Shown here piece by piece: positions 1 to 11,175 of a stretch of DNA of 64,000 nucleotides. Numbering within the stretch: position 1 is the first letter of the stretch; each line of letters starts with the position of its first letter. The notes under the pieces were generated by a model. It was not told where the DNA came from. It saw nothing but the letters and a program-made list of their open reading frames with translations, and searched no databases. The DNA is from Adiantum capillus-veneris (taxonomy: Eukaryota > Streptophyta > Polypodiopsida > Polypodiales > Pteridaceae). The translations under genes and the position numbers were made by a program. The stretch covers positions 153,814,793-153,878,792 of the forward strand of contig CM043958.1 in the NCBI GenBank assembly GCA_014529385.2, written 5' to 3'.

Positions 1-74
<74 letters not shown>
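1..74. repeat. (AG)n microsatellite
   Basis: Uninterrupted AG dinucleotide run from the window edge to position 74; its true left end lies outside the window. Similar AG/CT tracts recur at 23.5, 23.9, 24.2, 25.7, 25.9 and 48.7 kb. Confidence 0.98.
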
Positions 75-75
<1 letters not shown>

Positions 76-560
76 ACGAAACAGGGATGTGGGGTGGAGC
101 TCCCAAACCTCACTGTATGAACATCGTGTGAGAATGAGTGAGAGCTCCTTATTCTTTGTATGTACAAAGAATAAGGAGATAAATGTGGGCAACCGGGACA
201 CTGGTTGGCGAACACGGGCAAAGCACGATGAGGGACACTACCTTTACCTAACAAATTGGCAATACTAAAGCTTAAGCTAGTCATATATCTATAACATACT
301 TTGTTCTTTAAGATATAGATTACTTGTTGAACCATTGGGTGGTTATACTCTTTACATAATATCAATCAAGCTCTAGTATTTTGTCTCATTTTAACTATCT
401 CTTTTGCCTTGAGTGTTCATGTCTAATGCCTTTAGTTCTATTTATAATTGTCATATTTGAGATATGCCATCACCAAGGCCTCACAATTAACCTTTGTTGA
501 GGCTAAGGTCAACTATTAACTTCCCTTAGTTTTGCACATTTGTAGTTCAAATATACACTT
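75..560. other. unassigned stretch upstream of a gag relic
   Basis: AT-rich sequence without a sustained reading frame. It may be the leader or LTR side of the decayed gypsy element whose gag remnant starts near 565, but I cannot see an LTR boundary or a primer-binding site here. Confidence 0.4.
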
Positions 561-564
561 CAAT

Positions 565-1479
565 GTCTAGTAATCCTATTGGGGAAACATTAGAAAAGCT
601 TCATCAACAAGGAGGTCTAGTGCAAACACTACAAGAACAATGTTAAGTAGTTCTGGTTGACACTTGGGATGGCGGACCAAGATAACGAACCAGAGCTAAG
701 GAGGCTTAGAATGTGAGAACAATAGCAGGCTTAAGGAGCCCCGGAGGAGCGTCAAGATTAGTAGCATGAAGTAGAGGTGGAAGCCAATCAATTGATGTAG
801 AAAGAAAGTGTGGAAGCTAAATTATACTTAACATTCAAAATTTTAGTATGTACAGAATGAGCTGAGGTGGGCCAAGAGACAAGAACGGAGGCCTGACCTA
901 AAGCTCAAGCTTCTAGAGTTCAAAGGGTCAATGAGCAATGATGCAACGTTCATGTTCAAGCTTTTGAACATTGGGCTAGATCGAGGGATATAGTAATGGA
1001 GGTCTTTCACAATTACCTCCAACAAACTTTGACGGGTAAGGCTCATAGATGGTACTATACGTACCCACCACAAAACTTGCCACATATAGTGAATTCCTTG
1101 CTCTTTTGATTCAAAGATGAGAAAATGGATGAAGATAGACTAACTGAGCTGGAATACGGTACAAAAAATAAACTAAAGGTAAGGAAACTAGTGGAGGAGT
1201 TGAAGGACTTGGATGGGCAAATTGCCTCACTACCAAGTGATAATAGGATAAGGGTATTCTTCTTGAATTAAACCTCAATAAAGGGATTACAAAAGGCCAA
1301 AATCACTAACACAATAGAGACTTTTGGAGATCTAGTGAAGAGAGCCCTCATATTGGAGGAAAAGGGGAAAAAACAAGACCTTGATTCATTGAATAGTTTA
1401 GAAAGGAATTTGATGTGAAAATAAAAAACAAAGGCAAGGCTGGGGATATATCGAAAATTTCTATGACATATGCTATGAA
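565..1479 (+). pseudogene. Ty3/gypsy gag relic, N-terminal part
   Basis: Reading all three forward frames gives a broken gag-like protein. A capsid-like stretch near 890-1300 includes KLLEFKGSMSNDATFMFKLL, a tryptophan block matching the usual A-x-x-W-Y of retrotransposon gag, and a helical charged segment ending ALILEEKGKKQDL. Several stops and frame changes interrupt it. It ends exactly at the Copia insertion at 1480 and resumes at 5331, where a CCHC knuckle follows, which supports the gag call. The gypsy lineage is inferred from the gag-plus-knuckle layout; no RT of this copy survives in the window. Confidence 0.6.
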
Positions 1480-1631
1480 TGTTGGGGTAAAGCCCCATGT
1501 GGTCAGTTAGGAAAGGCGCTTGACTACACCTATTATTTTATGTATATCATAGAATAAGGGGCCCACACATACAATGTGAGTTTTTGCCCCTGCAAACATA
1601 GGTCTCCTCTTCTTCTCTCTTCTCCATTGTT

Positions 1632-1681
<50 letters not shown>

Positions 1682-1717
1682 GCACAAACACACACATGCT
1701 CTTGCTCGTGCACTTCA
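1480..1717 (+). repeat. 5' LTR of the Copia remnant
   Basis: Starts TGTTGGGG, ends TTCA, and matches 5145-5330 apart from substitutions and a (CA)n tract at about 1633-1695 that is nearly absent from the 3' LTR. The LTR itself holds no ORF; apparent reading frames through the CA tract are simple-sequence artefacts. Confidence 0.88.
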
Positions 1718-1719
1718 AC

Positions 1720-1731
1720 TGGTATCACAGC
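1720..1731 (+). other. primer-binding site, initiator-Met tRNA
   Basis: TGGTATCACAGC, one mismatch from the plant consensus TGGTATCAGAGC, placed two bases after the LTR terminal CA. This fixes the LTR end and the + orientation. Confidence 0.85.
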
Positions 1732-3469
1732 TTGAGGATTGGAGAGCACCATTGAAGCTTGTGGAAAGAAGCATACAAAACACTGTAAAAACTTCAGCAT
1801 GTTTTTGTATGTCAAAATGTATTTGTACAGGCCAATTCCCTCTGTTATTGACTGATTTTTTGTGCTCTTCAACTTTGCAGAAGAAAGTTTCCTCAAAATC
1901 CTCACTGATTTTGAGTTACATTTCTCAGATTGCCTGTAGTCGCGTAAGACAGGATGTAAAATTTTACAAATTAGATTTCTCTGTAGAATCAACGCTTCAT
2001 GTCGATTCTTACAACCATTTTTGAGTGCCCTACAATTTTTCAGTGCTTTAGGCCCCACATTCGGTTCCTGCAAAACTTAGTCAAGCTAGTCCAAAGACCC
2101 AAGGTCACACACATGTTGCTAGTGCCACGTAGAGAATCATAGATGCAAATACCATATAGAGAAACTGATCATGGCACATAGGATTCTGGGTTTGACAAAG
2201 AGATTGGCATGGACCACCAAAAAAGTGAGTCTGTTGGCTGGCCAAACGAACGCATTGATCTGATGCTCTATGACCTTGACACAAAAACCCTAACCCTAAA
2301 ATTCATCACATGCATTGCTAATACTACGTCCATTAGTGGTTTTGTCTGCTCAGGCTTGATTCCAAAGCGAGCGGCCATTCCTAGTGAAATAAATTTTTCC
2401 TTGTATCCACTATCAATTGTGAAAGAAGATTAGGGCTTCCTGATCTCACACTTTGCCCCATGCTTTACAGAGCTCTGTACTCTTATCAATCATTGTATAC
2501 TAGCCGCTTTCTTCTTTAAACTTGTAACTAGACAAAAGGTGTACACATAGTTATCTATAAAAGGAATGAACAGGCATGTGTAAAGTAAAAGTGTCTCCAG
2601 CTGGAGTGTACAGGGCAATCTTACCTTTAATGAAGGCTCTCTCTTTTGGAAGGCCCCTTCAAAGACAGAGTCTATGGGAGGCACCCTTCGCACCTTGCAC
2701 AAAGGCCTTTCTTAAGGTATTCTAGAAGTCGCCTCAAAAAGGAGTTTCAAAAACACGCACTAATGCTAGCAATGATTTTGAGCACGAAGTATGCAGCATG
2801 CTTTGGAGCATATCAACATTTCACTCACCAAAAAGCTTTCTCAAGAACAATATGCCTCAACATCGATGAATTCTAAGTTCAAAGATATTATAAATTCATG
2901 GTCTTGGATCTACACTCAACATGAACTTCTAAATGAAAGGCAAGTGGCACATGAATATCCTCCTCACCTCAAATGATGCCGACAAGCACCTTTAGTCTTG
3001 CTTTCGTATGTTTTTGCAATCACGTTGCATGCGACACTCTGTGGTTGCTTTGCCATTGTGTTTTGCAATTGGTTTGATTGCATGTGGCAATCTGTGGTTG
3101 CTTTGCCATTGTGTTTTGCAATTGCACTGTGAAAATGGTTGTGCTTCACATGTTTGGCTTGAGTTTGACTCGCCATATCTATCGAATTTGACACAGGTTA
3201 TGTGGTCCTCTCTTTGATGATAGATTCATCAGTTATCTCATAGCGCTTTTGTTTACAAAGGCTCTTGGATTGGAGCAATTTTGGAATCATTTGAGCGGCT
3301 TTGCTTACTTGTCTCATTACATTGATCACCATATTTGCTAACAATTCTCTTGGACAACTTATGCCAAAATATATGTTGTATTTTGACAATGCTTGGAGTA
3401 TCAGCTAGCCAAGCTTTGACTATTGTTAGTAGATTGATTTGTGCTTGATTTTGATCACAGGATATCACC
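1732..3469 (+). other. internal non-coding region of the Copia remnant
   Basis: About 1.7 kb between the primer-binding site and the gag start with no recognisable protein; its short open frames show no family motif. A direct repeat with 53-bp period lies at 3038-3125 (core TCTGTGGTTGCTTTGCCATT). The length is unusual for a Copia leader and suggests captured or inserted sequence, but I cannot identify a source. Confidence 0.5.
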
Positions 3470-5100
3470 ATGGATTTGTCAAGTACATCATTGTCAAAGT
3501 TTATGCTTTTTCATACGAGGTCTGATGGCTTAGACTTTCAAGCATTGGAAACAAGTATGCATGATGCATTGACTCAATTGGGCCAAGTGTTGTCACTGCA
3601 AGGCATGGATGCTAGGCCAAAGTCTATGACTAATAACGAATGAGAGGACTTGGACGAGCTTGCATGTTTGATGATCATGTTGCAGCCTTGGTGAGTCAAT
3701 CTATTGTATCTGTTTGTATGCATGTACAACTAGAGATGTTTGGCAAAGATTGTGCAATGATTTTGGCATAGATGATTCTAGAGAGATGCCTATAGTCAAA
3801 GGATGATCTTCCAAACACAAAGACATTGTATGTTGGCACTGTGGTCATACAAGGCGTGCATGCTGGCATTGTTTTTGGTGAATGAGATACCGCAAGATAA
3901 GCATAGGATAGATGCTATCACTTTGACTAAGGTGGGAGCAGAAGGCTACACACAATGGAGATGTGAAATTTTCTTCTATGTTTACTCCTTTCTTATGTTG
4001 GTTGACAATGCATTAACTTCACATTGGATACTAGATGCAAGTGCTAGGTTTCATGTCACATCGAGTCGTGAGTGGTTTAGCACATATGCTAGTGGTATGA
4101 TTGGATGTGTGCATCTAGGTGGTTATTCATCACATGACATAGTTAGTGCAAGATGTCAGACTATCATTGTTGAGTGGTGCATCATACATGCTACAAGACA
4201 TATGCCATGTGCCAGGTTTGATGGAGAGCTTGAGGTCTGTGAGTCAGTTACGAGATAAGGGATGTCAGGTAGTGTTGGAAGAGTACTATTTTAGATTGCA
4301 TCACAAACAACTAGTCATAGCGTGAGGTGCTAGTGTTCGCATGATTCATGAGATGCACGTACGTCACGTTCAAGATGGTGCAGTCTTTGTGAGTATGCAG
4401 CCATGTAGAGAGACGAGGCGTGTCTTCTTTGTGGACAGGTTGCATGACGCTTCAGCTGGTGAGCATGTTGAGTCAGTTGTGTAGTAGGTTTTGTCATTTG
4501 TGGATGCGATGACAGATATGGATGGCTTGAGCACTGAGAATTCAATCATGATTCATTCATTCATGGAGATGCTTAGGCCAGAGGCTAATGCTTGTGAGTT
4601 GGAGCTAGACATTTCTCTTGAGACACAGTTTCAAGACAGAAAGATGCTTTCGGTACACATGTGATATGCGATGGACACAAGGATGGGTTCTAAGGATTGG
4701 AGTTCAGGTGCCAAGATGATTGCCATGAGTGGAGTTTTGAGCCAGATCTCAAGACGTTCATTTAGATTGGCAGAGTTTGCCATGATTGCATCATTATTCG
4801 GGAGTCTCATGTATGAGATATTGATCTCGAGATGCAAGATTGCATTTGTGGTAGGTACATTTGTATTGGGAGCAGTCAGTCGTGCAGTGAGGACTGATAC
4901 TAGCTTTGAGCATAGGGGCACTTTGTAGTGTATTGTAAGATATATGCACGATGTGTGCGGCTTTGATGAGGAGTATGTGGTTGATGGCTATGTACTTCTC
5001 CTATAGTTCAACCCAGATGCACATAGAATTAGTGAGCTACCAGGCATTGGCTGAGGGTCATAATTGATGAGGAAATTGTACAGGTTTTGTGCAATTTTCT
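3470..5100 (+). pseudogene. Copia gag, zinc knuckle, protease and RNase H end, broken
   Basis: A start codon at 3470 opens a gag segment with the Copia-type DGLDF...M.DAL.QLGQ pattern, interrupted by a stop in the N-E-[W]-EDLDE block. A zinc knuckle, CWHCGHTRRACW, is readable at about 3833-3865. The protease active site near 4030 reads WILDASARFHVT, where an active enzyme has D-S-G-A, so it is inactive. After a rearranged stretch at 4260-4640, the 4790-5000 region matches the Copia RT/RNase H junction (GSLMYEI...VVG...SRAVR). Integrase and most of RT are missing. Consistent with a deletion derivative that needed proteins in trans. Confidence 0.72.
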
Positions 5101-5144
5101 TTTGTTTTGTCCCTCATGGCCACATTGGCCTTTACATGGGAGGT

Positions 5145-5330
5145 TGTTGGGGTAAGCCCCATGTGTCCGGTTAGGCCAAGCATCCACTCACTAATCTTAT
5201 TATTTTATGTACATAATAGAATAAGGGGCTCACACATACAAGGTGAGTTTTCCCCTGCAAACATAGGTCTCCTCTTCTTCTCTCTTCTCCATTGTTGCAC
5301 TCATGCACACGCTCTTGCTCACGCACTTCA
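5145..5330 (+). repeat. 3' LTR of the Copia remnant
   Basis: Matches the 5' LTR at 1480-1717 with many substitutions and lacks the long CA expansion. It is preceded by the purine-rich ACATGGGAGGT and followed by the target duplication ATGAA. Confidence 0.87.
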
Positions 5331-6640
5331 ATGAAGGACGAGGTGAAGAAGCAATTGCAAGCATTATAAGGAGCAAGGGATAGTGCCAGAGATAGTGCAA
5401 TCTATAGTGTATGGAATGCAAGGTGGATGACCATGCCACAAACGAATGCAAAATGTGCGATTATTGTGAGCAGAGGAGGGAGAACTCTCCTATCAAGACA
5501 ATGCTAGATATTCATGTGGTGGTGCCTTGGCATGGTCCATCAGGCTCATTAAATAACTATGGCAATTAGGGGCAAGGCTATGAACCTTCTTTCATGATAG
5601 GAAACTTCTATACTTTTGGCAAAGAAGGCCACTTTGAACGGGAATTCCCTGAAGGTTCACAACCATCACAACATGCTCAAGAGTTCAACAAACAACTTTG
5701 CCCCTTGCATCACCAACTGGCCAATTTGCGACCCCAATAGTAGCTACAGTCACAAGGGTACATAGTAAAGTTGAAGCTTAGAGTACAAGTTTGAGATCCA
5801 ATTCAACCATCACATTAGAAAGCTTGAGGTTTAAGTCCAAAAATGCATGGCATAAGCACAAAAATTTGGCCCAAAATATTGCATGCTAGATAGCCCAATA
5901 GCCAACACTTGTACAACATGATATTGAACTACATGCTTCTACTAGTGGGACTAAGCCTTGGCATGAGAGGCAGCCAAGGAGCAGAATAACCAATGGGAGC
6001 TAGCGGCTAGAGGAAAAGAGTTAGGGCAACTCCGAGAGAGGCTTTGATAGTTGGAGTCAAGCAAGACTCACACATCTAGTAAAAAGGTTCGATTTGAGAG
6101 TGATGTAGAACAAAATGGTTCAGGCGGCTATGGTAGTCAATAAAATTTAGAAAAGAGTTGCATGCATGAGAGACAAAGTACACCTAAAGAGGAGGTCAAG
6201 AAGAAGCAGGTAGTTAGTTAAGGGAAGAGGGGTTGTTGAAGCCCACGATGAAAGGAGAAAACACCAACGGTATAGAAGAAAAAGGAGTAGGCAAAGGCCA
6301 AGTAGGGATGAAGAAAAACCAAATTTCATAGTGTGACAATGGAAGAAATAACATATGATGATGGCCCAAATGCCATAGAAAGATGAGTCAAGGAGCAAGT
6401 AATTAGATGTTGGAAGGCCCTAAGGAGGATTAGGAAGCAAAGGTAGTGAAAATCACAAAGAAAGCAACAACGGAAGATTGGTAGGCCAAGCTACAAATTG
6501 ATACAAAGCAAGTGCTATTGGACTCTAAGAACTTGGAGGATGAGCCCAACTCTTTGGAGGATCCAATTGAATTCCTTTTTACTAAGAGTTCTTGAGGAGT
6601 CACTAAATCAACTATATAATTGAAAAAATTGCTCAAGTGT
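5331..6640 (+). pseudogene. Ty3/gypsy gag relic, C-terminal part with CCHC knuckle
   Basis: Continues the gag interrupted at 1479. A CCHC knuckle, CMECKVDDHATNEC (C-x2-C-x4-H-x4-C), is readable near 5406-5450, and a second degenerate one (FGKEGHFEREFP) near 5610-5650. The rest, to about 6640, is a charged, frame-broken linker with no clear protease. The relic ends close to the truncated Copia RT at 6736, which lies on the other strand. Confidence 0.6.
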
Positions 6641-6735
6641 TACTTCATGTGGAGAAGGAGTGGGCCAAGAAAGGGGTGCCACCTACTATGTTTGAAGTGC
6701 TGCATGTCAAAGACTGGGAAGGCCAACACGTAAGG

Positions 6736-8917
6736 TTATGATACCTCTTCACTTGGTAGTGCCATTGGCAAAGTAGTCTTAATGTCGGATTGATGTACAT
6801 CCCATTCAAAATAAGCTACCAATGCACAAATTAAATGAACATTACTCAAATGAAAAAATGGGCGGAGCGGTTTCTTTATAATCAATGAACTTTTGTTAAG
6901 CATAACCTTTTGCAACAATCCTTGCCATGTAGTGATCAACATGACCATTTGGCTTACATTTTATCTCATTATCCCACTTTGTACCAATAGCCTTCTTGCC
7001 AAGAGGCAAGTCACATTGAGTCTGAGTATAGTTCTTCACAAGTGCACCATATTCATCTTACATAACAACCATCCAATTTTTAATTTTGTGCTTCATCAAA
7101 TGTAAGAGGTTCCCCCTTGTGTCACACATACTTGAAACATCCAAAGCATAACAATATGATGCACCAGAAGCATGATGAGAACCCAAACAAGTACAAATAG
7201 ACAAAGATGCATTCAATTTGCTATCACACAAAGTATGCACCATCCATTTTGGTATTCATTTAGCTTCCTCATTTTCAATCGCATCCTTGTCAAGTGCATG
7301 ATTTACATTTGAATTAGAAATAGGATGATCTATGCATCGCTTAAAACGTGCATAGGATAAATGTTTGCCTCATTTGGACTTGTATTTCCACCATTGAAAA
7401 GAGGCAACAAGGTGTCAGAAGTGTCGTGTGAGCTTACAATTGTCTCTTTGGTACATGACACAAAGGACTAAGCTACATCTTCCACAAAAATAATGTCTCA
7501 AAAAGTAAAGATATGTTTTGACTATGAATGATATAACTCGTAATCGTTGATCTCAATGTTATGATCAACAAAAATGTATTTGACAACTTATCATTTGATT
7601 TTTGCATTGTTGTTTCACTACTAGAGCATAAGCCAAGCAACCAAAAACACGCAGCTGACCAATAGATGGTTTCTTATCATGCCATGCGTCATATGGGGTC
7701 ATAGACTACAAAGCTTTAGTGGGTCACATGTTAAGTATGTAGGTAGCACACACATGATATCCCTAACAAGAAAAAGCATACCCAACTTAATAAGAGGCAT
7801 TGTTGGCATAAGTGAGAGTATTCCCATTATAAATAACATAAAGAGAAGTGAACAAGTACCGATGAGATGTACACAATGTGCTTTGTAGAACCATTGTCAA
7901 AATATTGCACATGTGAATCTGTAGCCTTAATCATGCATGCATCACGGAGAGAAGGGTCATATTGACACTACGTACTAAAATCCCATTCTACATCAACAAC
8001 AAAATTTGCAAATTTTACAATGGCTACATCTAAAGAAGAGTCACTTTCTTTCTCACATGCCTCTCTAGACTTTAGCTTAGGACATTGTTGTAACTTTTTC
8101 TTTCCTCTTTCAACAGATCTACCAAATGCACTGTTGTTATGGGAGGCATTTTTTGCAGATGGTTTGCTACCTAAAGAACGAGTATTGGAAGTAGCAATAT
8201 TGTTGTTGTTATCTCTTCTTTGTTTAGCAACAAAAGCTTGATCAATAGCACGTTGCTTACCCCTTTCTTTTCTTGACATAGCCTCTTTGTAATATCAAAG
8301 TGATCAACACATCAAACTTAAAAGTTTTATCATTGCCCTGTGCAACAAATCTTAAAGAAGAAGCAAAAGTTTTATACAAATTTGGTAATGCATTCATGAT
8401 AATCTTCACAAGTAAACGGTTATGAATGACTTCACCTACAACAATGAATTTCTCATCGTTATATTTGATTTCAACAAGAACATATCCATTTCATCTTCTT
8501 CATGCATGACCTTTGATTCTAGTTCTTTTTATAGAAATGATAATTTTGCACCATTATGACCTACATCCAAGCCAATCAAAATGTTCCAAGCTTATTTTTC
8601 TATTTTGGCTGAATAGATGTGTGGAGTAATAGTGCGCTTGATAGACATCATAGTTAATGCATGCACCTATAGTAGAGATGCTTGATAGACATCATGGTTA
8701 ATGCATGCACCTATAGTAGAGATGCACCTTTACATCTCTACTATAGGTAAAATAGCACCAGTAGTAGGAGCAAAGCTACTAGAACCTACAACATCCTCCA
8801 CAAAACCTGGATCCAAACAACCTATGTGTATGTACATCATAACCTTTAACAATGTTCCTTCCATACGCCCTTGGAAACAAGTACATTTGCATCATCAGGT
8901 AAGGTAACAATGTATAG
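6736..8917 (-). pseudogene. Copia gag-pol relic, left part (RT N-terminus to gag)
   Basis: Read on the minus strand from right to left. The gag piece at 8750-8917 begins in the NYTL..YLM block. Gag continues through 8350-8290 (VKIIMNALPNLYKTFASSL) and a basic gag C-terminus at 7968-8279. A protease core, YFDNGSTKHI, lies at about 7880-7915. Integrase C-terminal sequence around 7650-7700 reads TPYDAWHDKKPSIGQLRVFG. RT N-terminal blocks run to 6736, including GTKWDNEIKCKPNG and VAYFEWDVHQSDIKT. Many stops interrupt all parts. The RT is cut off in its second block and no left LTR is visible, so the fragment was truncated before or by a rearrangement near 6735. Gag continues at 19381-19480 on the far side of element 1. 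Confidence 0.8.
8637..8748. repeat. 44-bp tandem duplication with a 16-bp inverted repeat
   Basis: Units 8637-8680 and 8681-8724 differ at one base (CATAG versus CATGG). The end of the second unit (8709-8724, ACCTATAGTAGAGATG) is followed after eight bases by its exact reverse complement at 8733-8748. It lies within the Copia gag relic. Confidence 0.9.
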
Positions 8918-9971
8918 TGTTGGACGGATACGCCGCGACGGACGTTAGCATAGCGAGAACTCACCTAACATATAATGTCAACTGAGGACGAAGCTCGACC
9001 CGCAGGCGCGTGGAAGCAAGCAAAGGGTGTCAACCTTTACTCGACCGACTAATGACTACTTCCTACAGAGATATCAACTCTACATGCCATCGGTTCTGTG
9101 AATGTGAGAGTCTCCTATGATGCTACCGCAAGCCAAAAGCCCATTAGACGTTCTCGAAACGTTACGAAACTTGAGGGATATCCTATCAACACCAATAGGC
9201 CACTCTCCCTAAGATCCGTGACCAAAAAAACCTACTCAATACCCTCCGTGCAGAAATGCGTAGGATGTCTGGCCGGTTTTTGTAGGTCGACGTTTCCGAA
9301 AACTAAAGTGCCTAATGTGTAGCTCTACTCGCTCTGATCGCGTGGATATGCTGAAATGCAAAAACGGACAACAGTTACTCACCGAAACTCCAAAAGTAGC
9401 TCGCGGGTGAATTTGCCAAAACACAGACGAACGCGTGTGATGTAAGCATCAACGCGTAGCTCCCCTCGTGGGCAACTCACTGCTGCTCTCCATTTGCGAT
9501 TCCGACCACCGTAGCTCCTGTAGCACACATACACACTCTCTCACTCTCTCGCAGTCTCCCAACGACACAGAAGATCAGATTTATTAGAAGTCCCTTTACA
9601 AAGCTTTAGGTTTTGGCTTATATACTAAGCCTTAGAAAACCTAATGTCCAACCAAAATGACCTTATTTGTCCCTAGGCTTCTATAGAGCTTAATTACAAC
9701 ACCGTGAGCTGGCTTTGCTCATCCAACAAGCATCTGTGGCCTCAATACAATTGTTGACTTAAAATATGAAGTTCCCGTAAACCTTACAAAAGTGGCCGTA
9801 ATGGCTCAAAATAATAATAACGGGATATTGGATGATGTCCATGAGCTTGTATCTTCACATTACAGCATCCATCTTCGTCTTCATCACTTCATCAACATCT
9901 TTATTTGGAATCTTTGAGGAATATTTATGGAATCTTTGTGGAAGCGTTGTTGAAAGGTTGACCTTTCAACA
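8918..9971 (-). repeat. 3' LTR of element 1
   Basis: On the minus strand it begins TGTTGAAAGGT (at 9971) and ends ...GTCCAACA (at 8918). Its inner edge is fixed by the purine tract at 9972-9984. It contains a TATA-like box, an AATAAA signal (plus-strand TTTATT near 9578) and a half copy of the leader palindrome near 9257-9272. It ends in an 11-bp inverted repeat at 9948-9971. Confidence 0.92.
9615..9630 (-). promoter_or_regulatory. TATA-like box in element 1 3' LTR
   Basis: The minus strand reads CTTAGTATATAAGCC. The same motif occurs in the 5' LTR at 19026-19040, where it would drive transcription of the element. An AATAAA hexamer lies downstream on the same strand in both LTRs. Element 2's LTR has TATTTATACC at the aligned place. 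Confidence 0.6.
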
Positions 9972-9984
9972 CTCTCCCCCTCCT
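9972..9984 (-). other. polypurine tract of element 1
   Basis: The minus strand reads AGGAGGGGGAGAG directly before the LTR start TGTTGAAAGG. A second near-copy, CGGAGGGGGAGAGC, lies about 170 bp further inside (about 10149-10162) and could act as an extra plus-strand primer. Confidence 0.85.
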
Positions 9985-9986
9985 AA

Positions 9987-10008
9987 GTCTTGTCGTCCCC
10001 GACAAGAC
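9987..10008 (-). other. hairpin with GGGA loop beside the polypurine tract
   Basis: A perfect 9-bp stem (GTCTTGTCG and its complement) closes a four-base loop that reads GGGA, a GNRA-type tetraloop, on the element's RNA strand. It sits two bases upstream of the polypurine tract. The RNA-sense sequence contains TTGTCGGGGACGA, also present in element 2's primer-binding site. Confidence 0.75.
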
Positions 10009-11175
10009 CCTATGTCTGCAGTGGCCTTGACGAGTGCTTCATGTTTTGGTGTTGGTTGAAGCTTTTGTTGTTGCAGTTGCTTCTACCAGATGCTTTGTAT
10101 GTTGTAGAGGTACCTTTTTCTTGTACATGTAGTATAGTTGAAGCCATAGCTCTCCCCCTCCGATTGGTTGTTGTAGCATGAATAGGTTGAGTGAGGTTTG
10201 TTGTTGCAGCAAGTCTTTATCTTGGCAGCTTTGTATTGTTTGTTCTTTGGGTGTCATCCTGCATGTGTACCTGTAATCTTGAAGCCTTTTTGAATTGTTT
10301 CTGGGCCGCTCCCCTTGGATCCTATAGTTGATGAGCATGTAGTGGTTTGGGGATGTCGTTGGTCTGCTTTTCTGTGTTTTTATAAGAAAAAAAAAATGTG
10401 GCGTATATTACAAAATGAAGGTCTTGGATACCTGGATAGTACGAAAGGGAAAAACCCAGTGGGAAAAAAAGGCCTTTAGTCACCATTAAATGTGAGGCTA
10501 TATATGTACTTATGTTTGATGTAACCGAGTTTTGTTGAGTTAAAGTACTTATGGCCGAATGGCTACTATTACTGGATATACAGTGGATAAGTGTTAGTAG
10601 CTTGAAGTCAGAGTCATTGCTGTTGAGCAAATGCTTATGAAACCTGTTACCACTTCGTCATCGTCATTTTGTTGTGTAAGTGCATGGGTGGAACACAAAT
10701 CGTGTCAAATGCAAATGTCCAATGATGGGACATTATATATGCTTGCACAGATAGATGCATGGGAAACAATATGCGGTGCGAGAAGAGTTTGAGTGGGTGC
10801 TTCCTGGAGTGAACGTAGCTAGAGAAGCAAAAAGATATTTGACTTCAAGAGCTGCCTTTACTTGCCAGAAGGGTTTTTGTCGACGAGGTTTTTTCCACTC
10901 TCCTCACTGTGTTCATGTGCGTGAGTGTTTTCTTATCTACTCCGCCACTCCACCATTTAAAATAGTAGGCTTTGACTCTTATGCTCACCTCTTCCAGCAT
11001 GAGTGACATGACTTTATGTATGCTCAACTCTCCAGCTTGAGCTTTAATCTAAATATCTAGACTCATAGACCACAAAAAATATTAAGACATGAAGCTTGGG
11101 TCTAATGCTTGCTCATTTAGTGGCTCAGCTGCCCGACTCTGGACTCTTATGCCATTATTTTTATGGCGACTTGTC
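10009..11175 (-). other. 3' untranslated region of element 1
   Basis: About 1.2 kb between the stop of the long ORF and the polypurine tract. Short open frames exist (for example 10039-10338 on the minus strand) but none shows a family motif. Segments near 10440-10550, 10960-11050 and 11105-11150 recur at 31080-31190, 31700-31800 and 31850-31890, which shows that 30.3-33.6 kb is a related element. Confidence 0.7.

Larger units (their letters stand above)
1480..5330 (+). mobile_element. short Copia LTR retrotransposon remnant with TSD ATGAA
   Basis: Two direct LTRs (1480-1717 and 5145-5330) both begin TGTTGGGGTAA and end CACTTCA. The 5-bp duplication ATGAA sits at 1475-1479 and 5331-5335. A primer-binding site for initiator-Met tRNA follows the left LTR by two bases, and a purine tract (ACATGGGAGGT) precedes the right LTR. 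The LTRs differ at many positions and by a (CA)n expansion in the left copy, so the insertion is old. The interior keeps only gag, a zinc knuckle, protease and the end of RT/RNase H. At 3.85 kb it is shorter than a full Copia element, so it is an internal-deletion derivative. It lies inside the gypsy gag relic. Confidence 0.88.

Noticed and set aside
843-1085. 80-aa minus-strand frame near the left end
   Set aside because: Opposite strand of the gag relic; the plus strand reads capsid-like protein, the minus frame has no motif.
2287-2301. Telomere-like AACCCTAACCCTAAA
   Set aside because: Only about two units of the plant telomere repeat; too short to mark an interstitial telomere and possibly chance.
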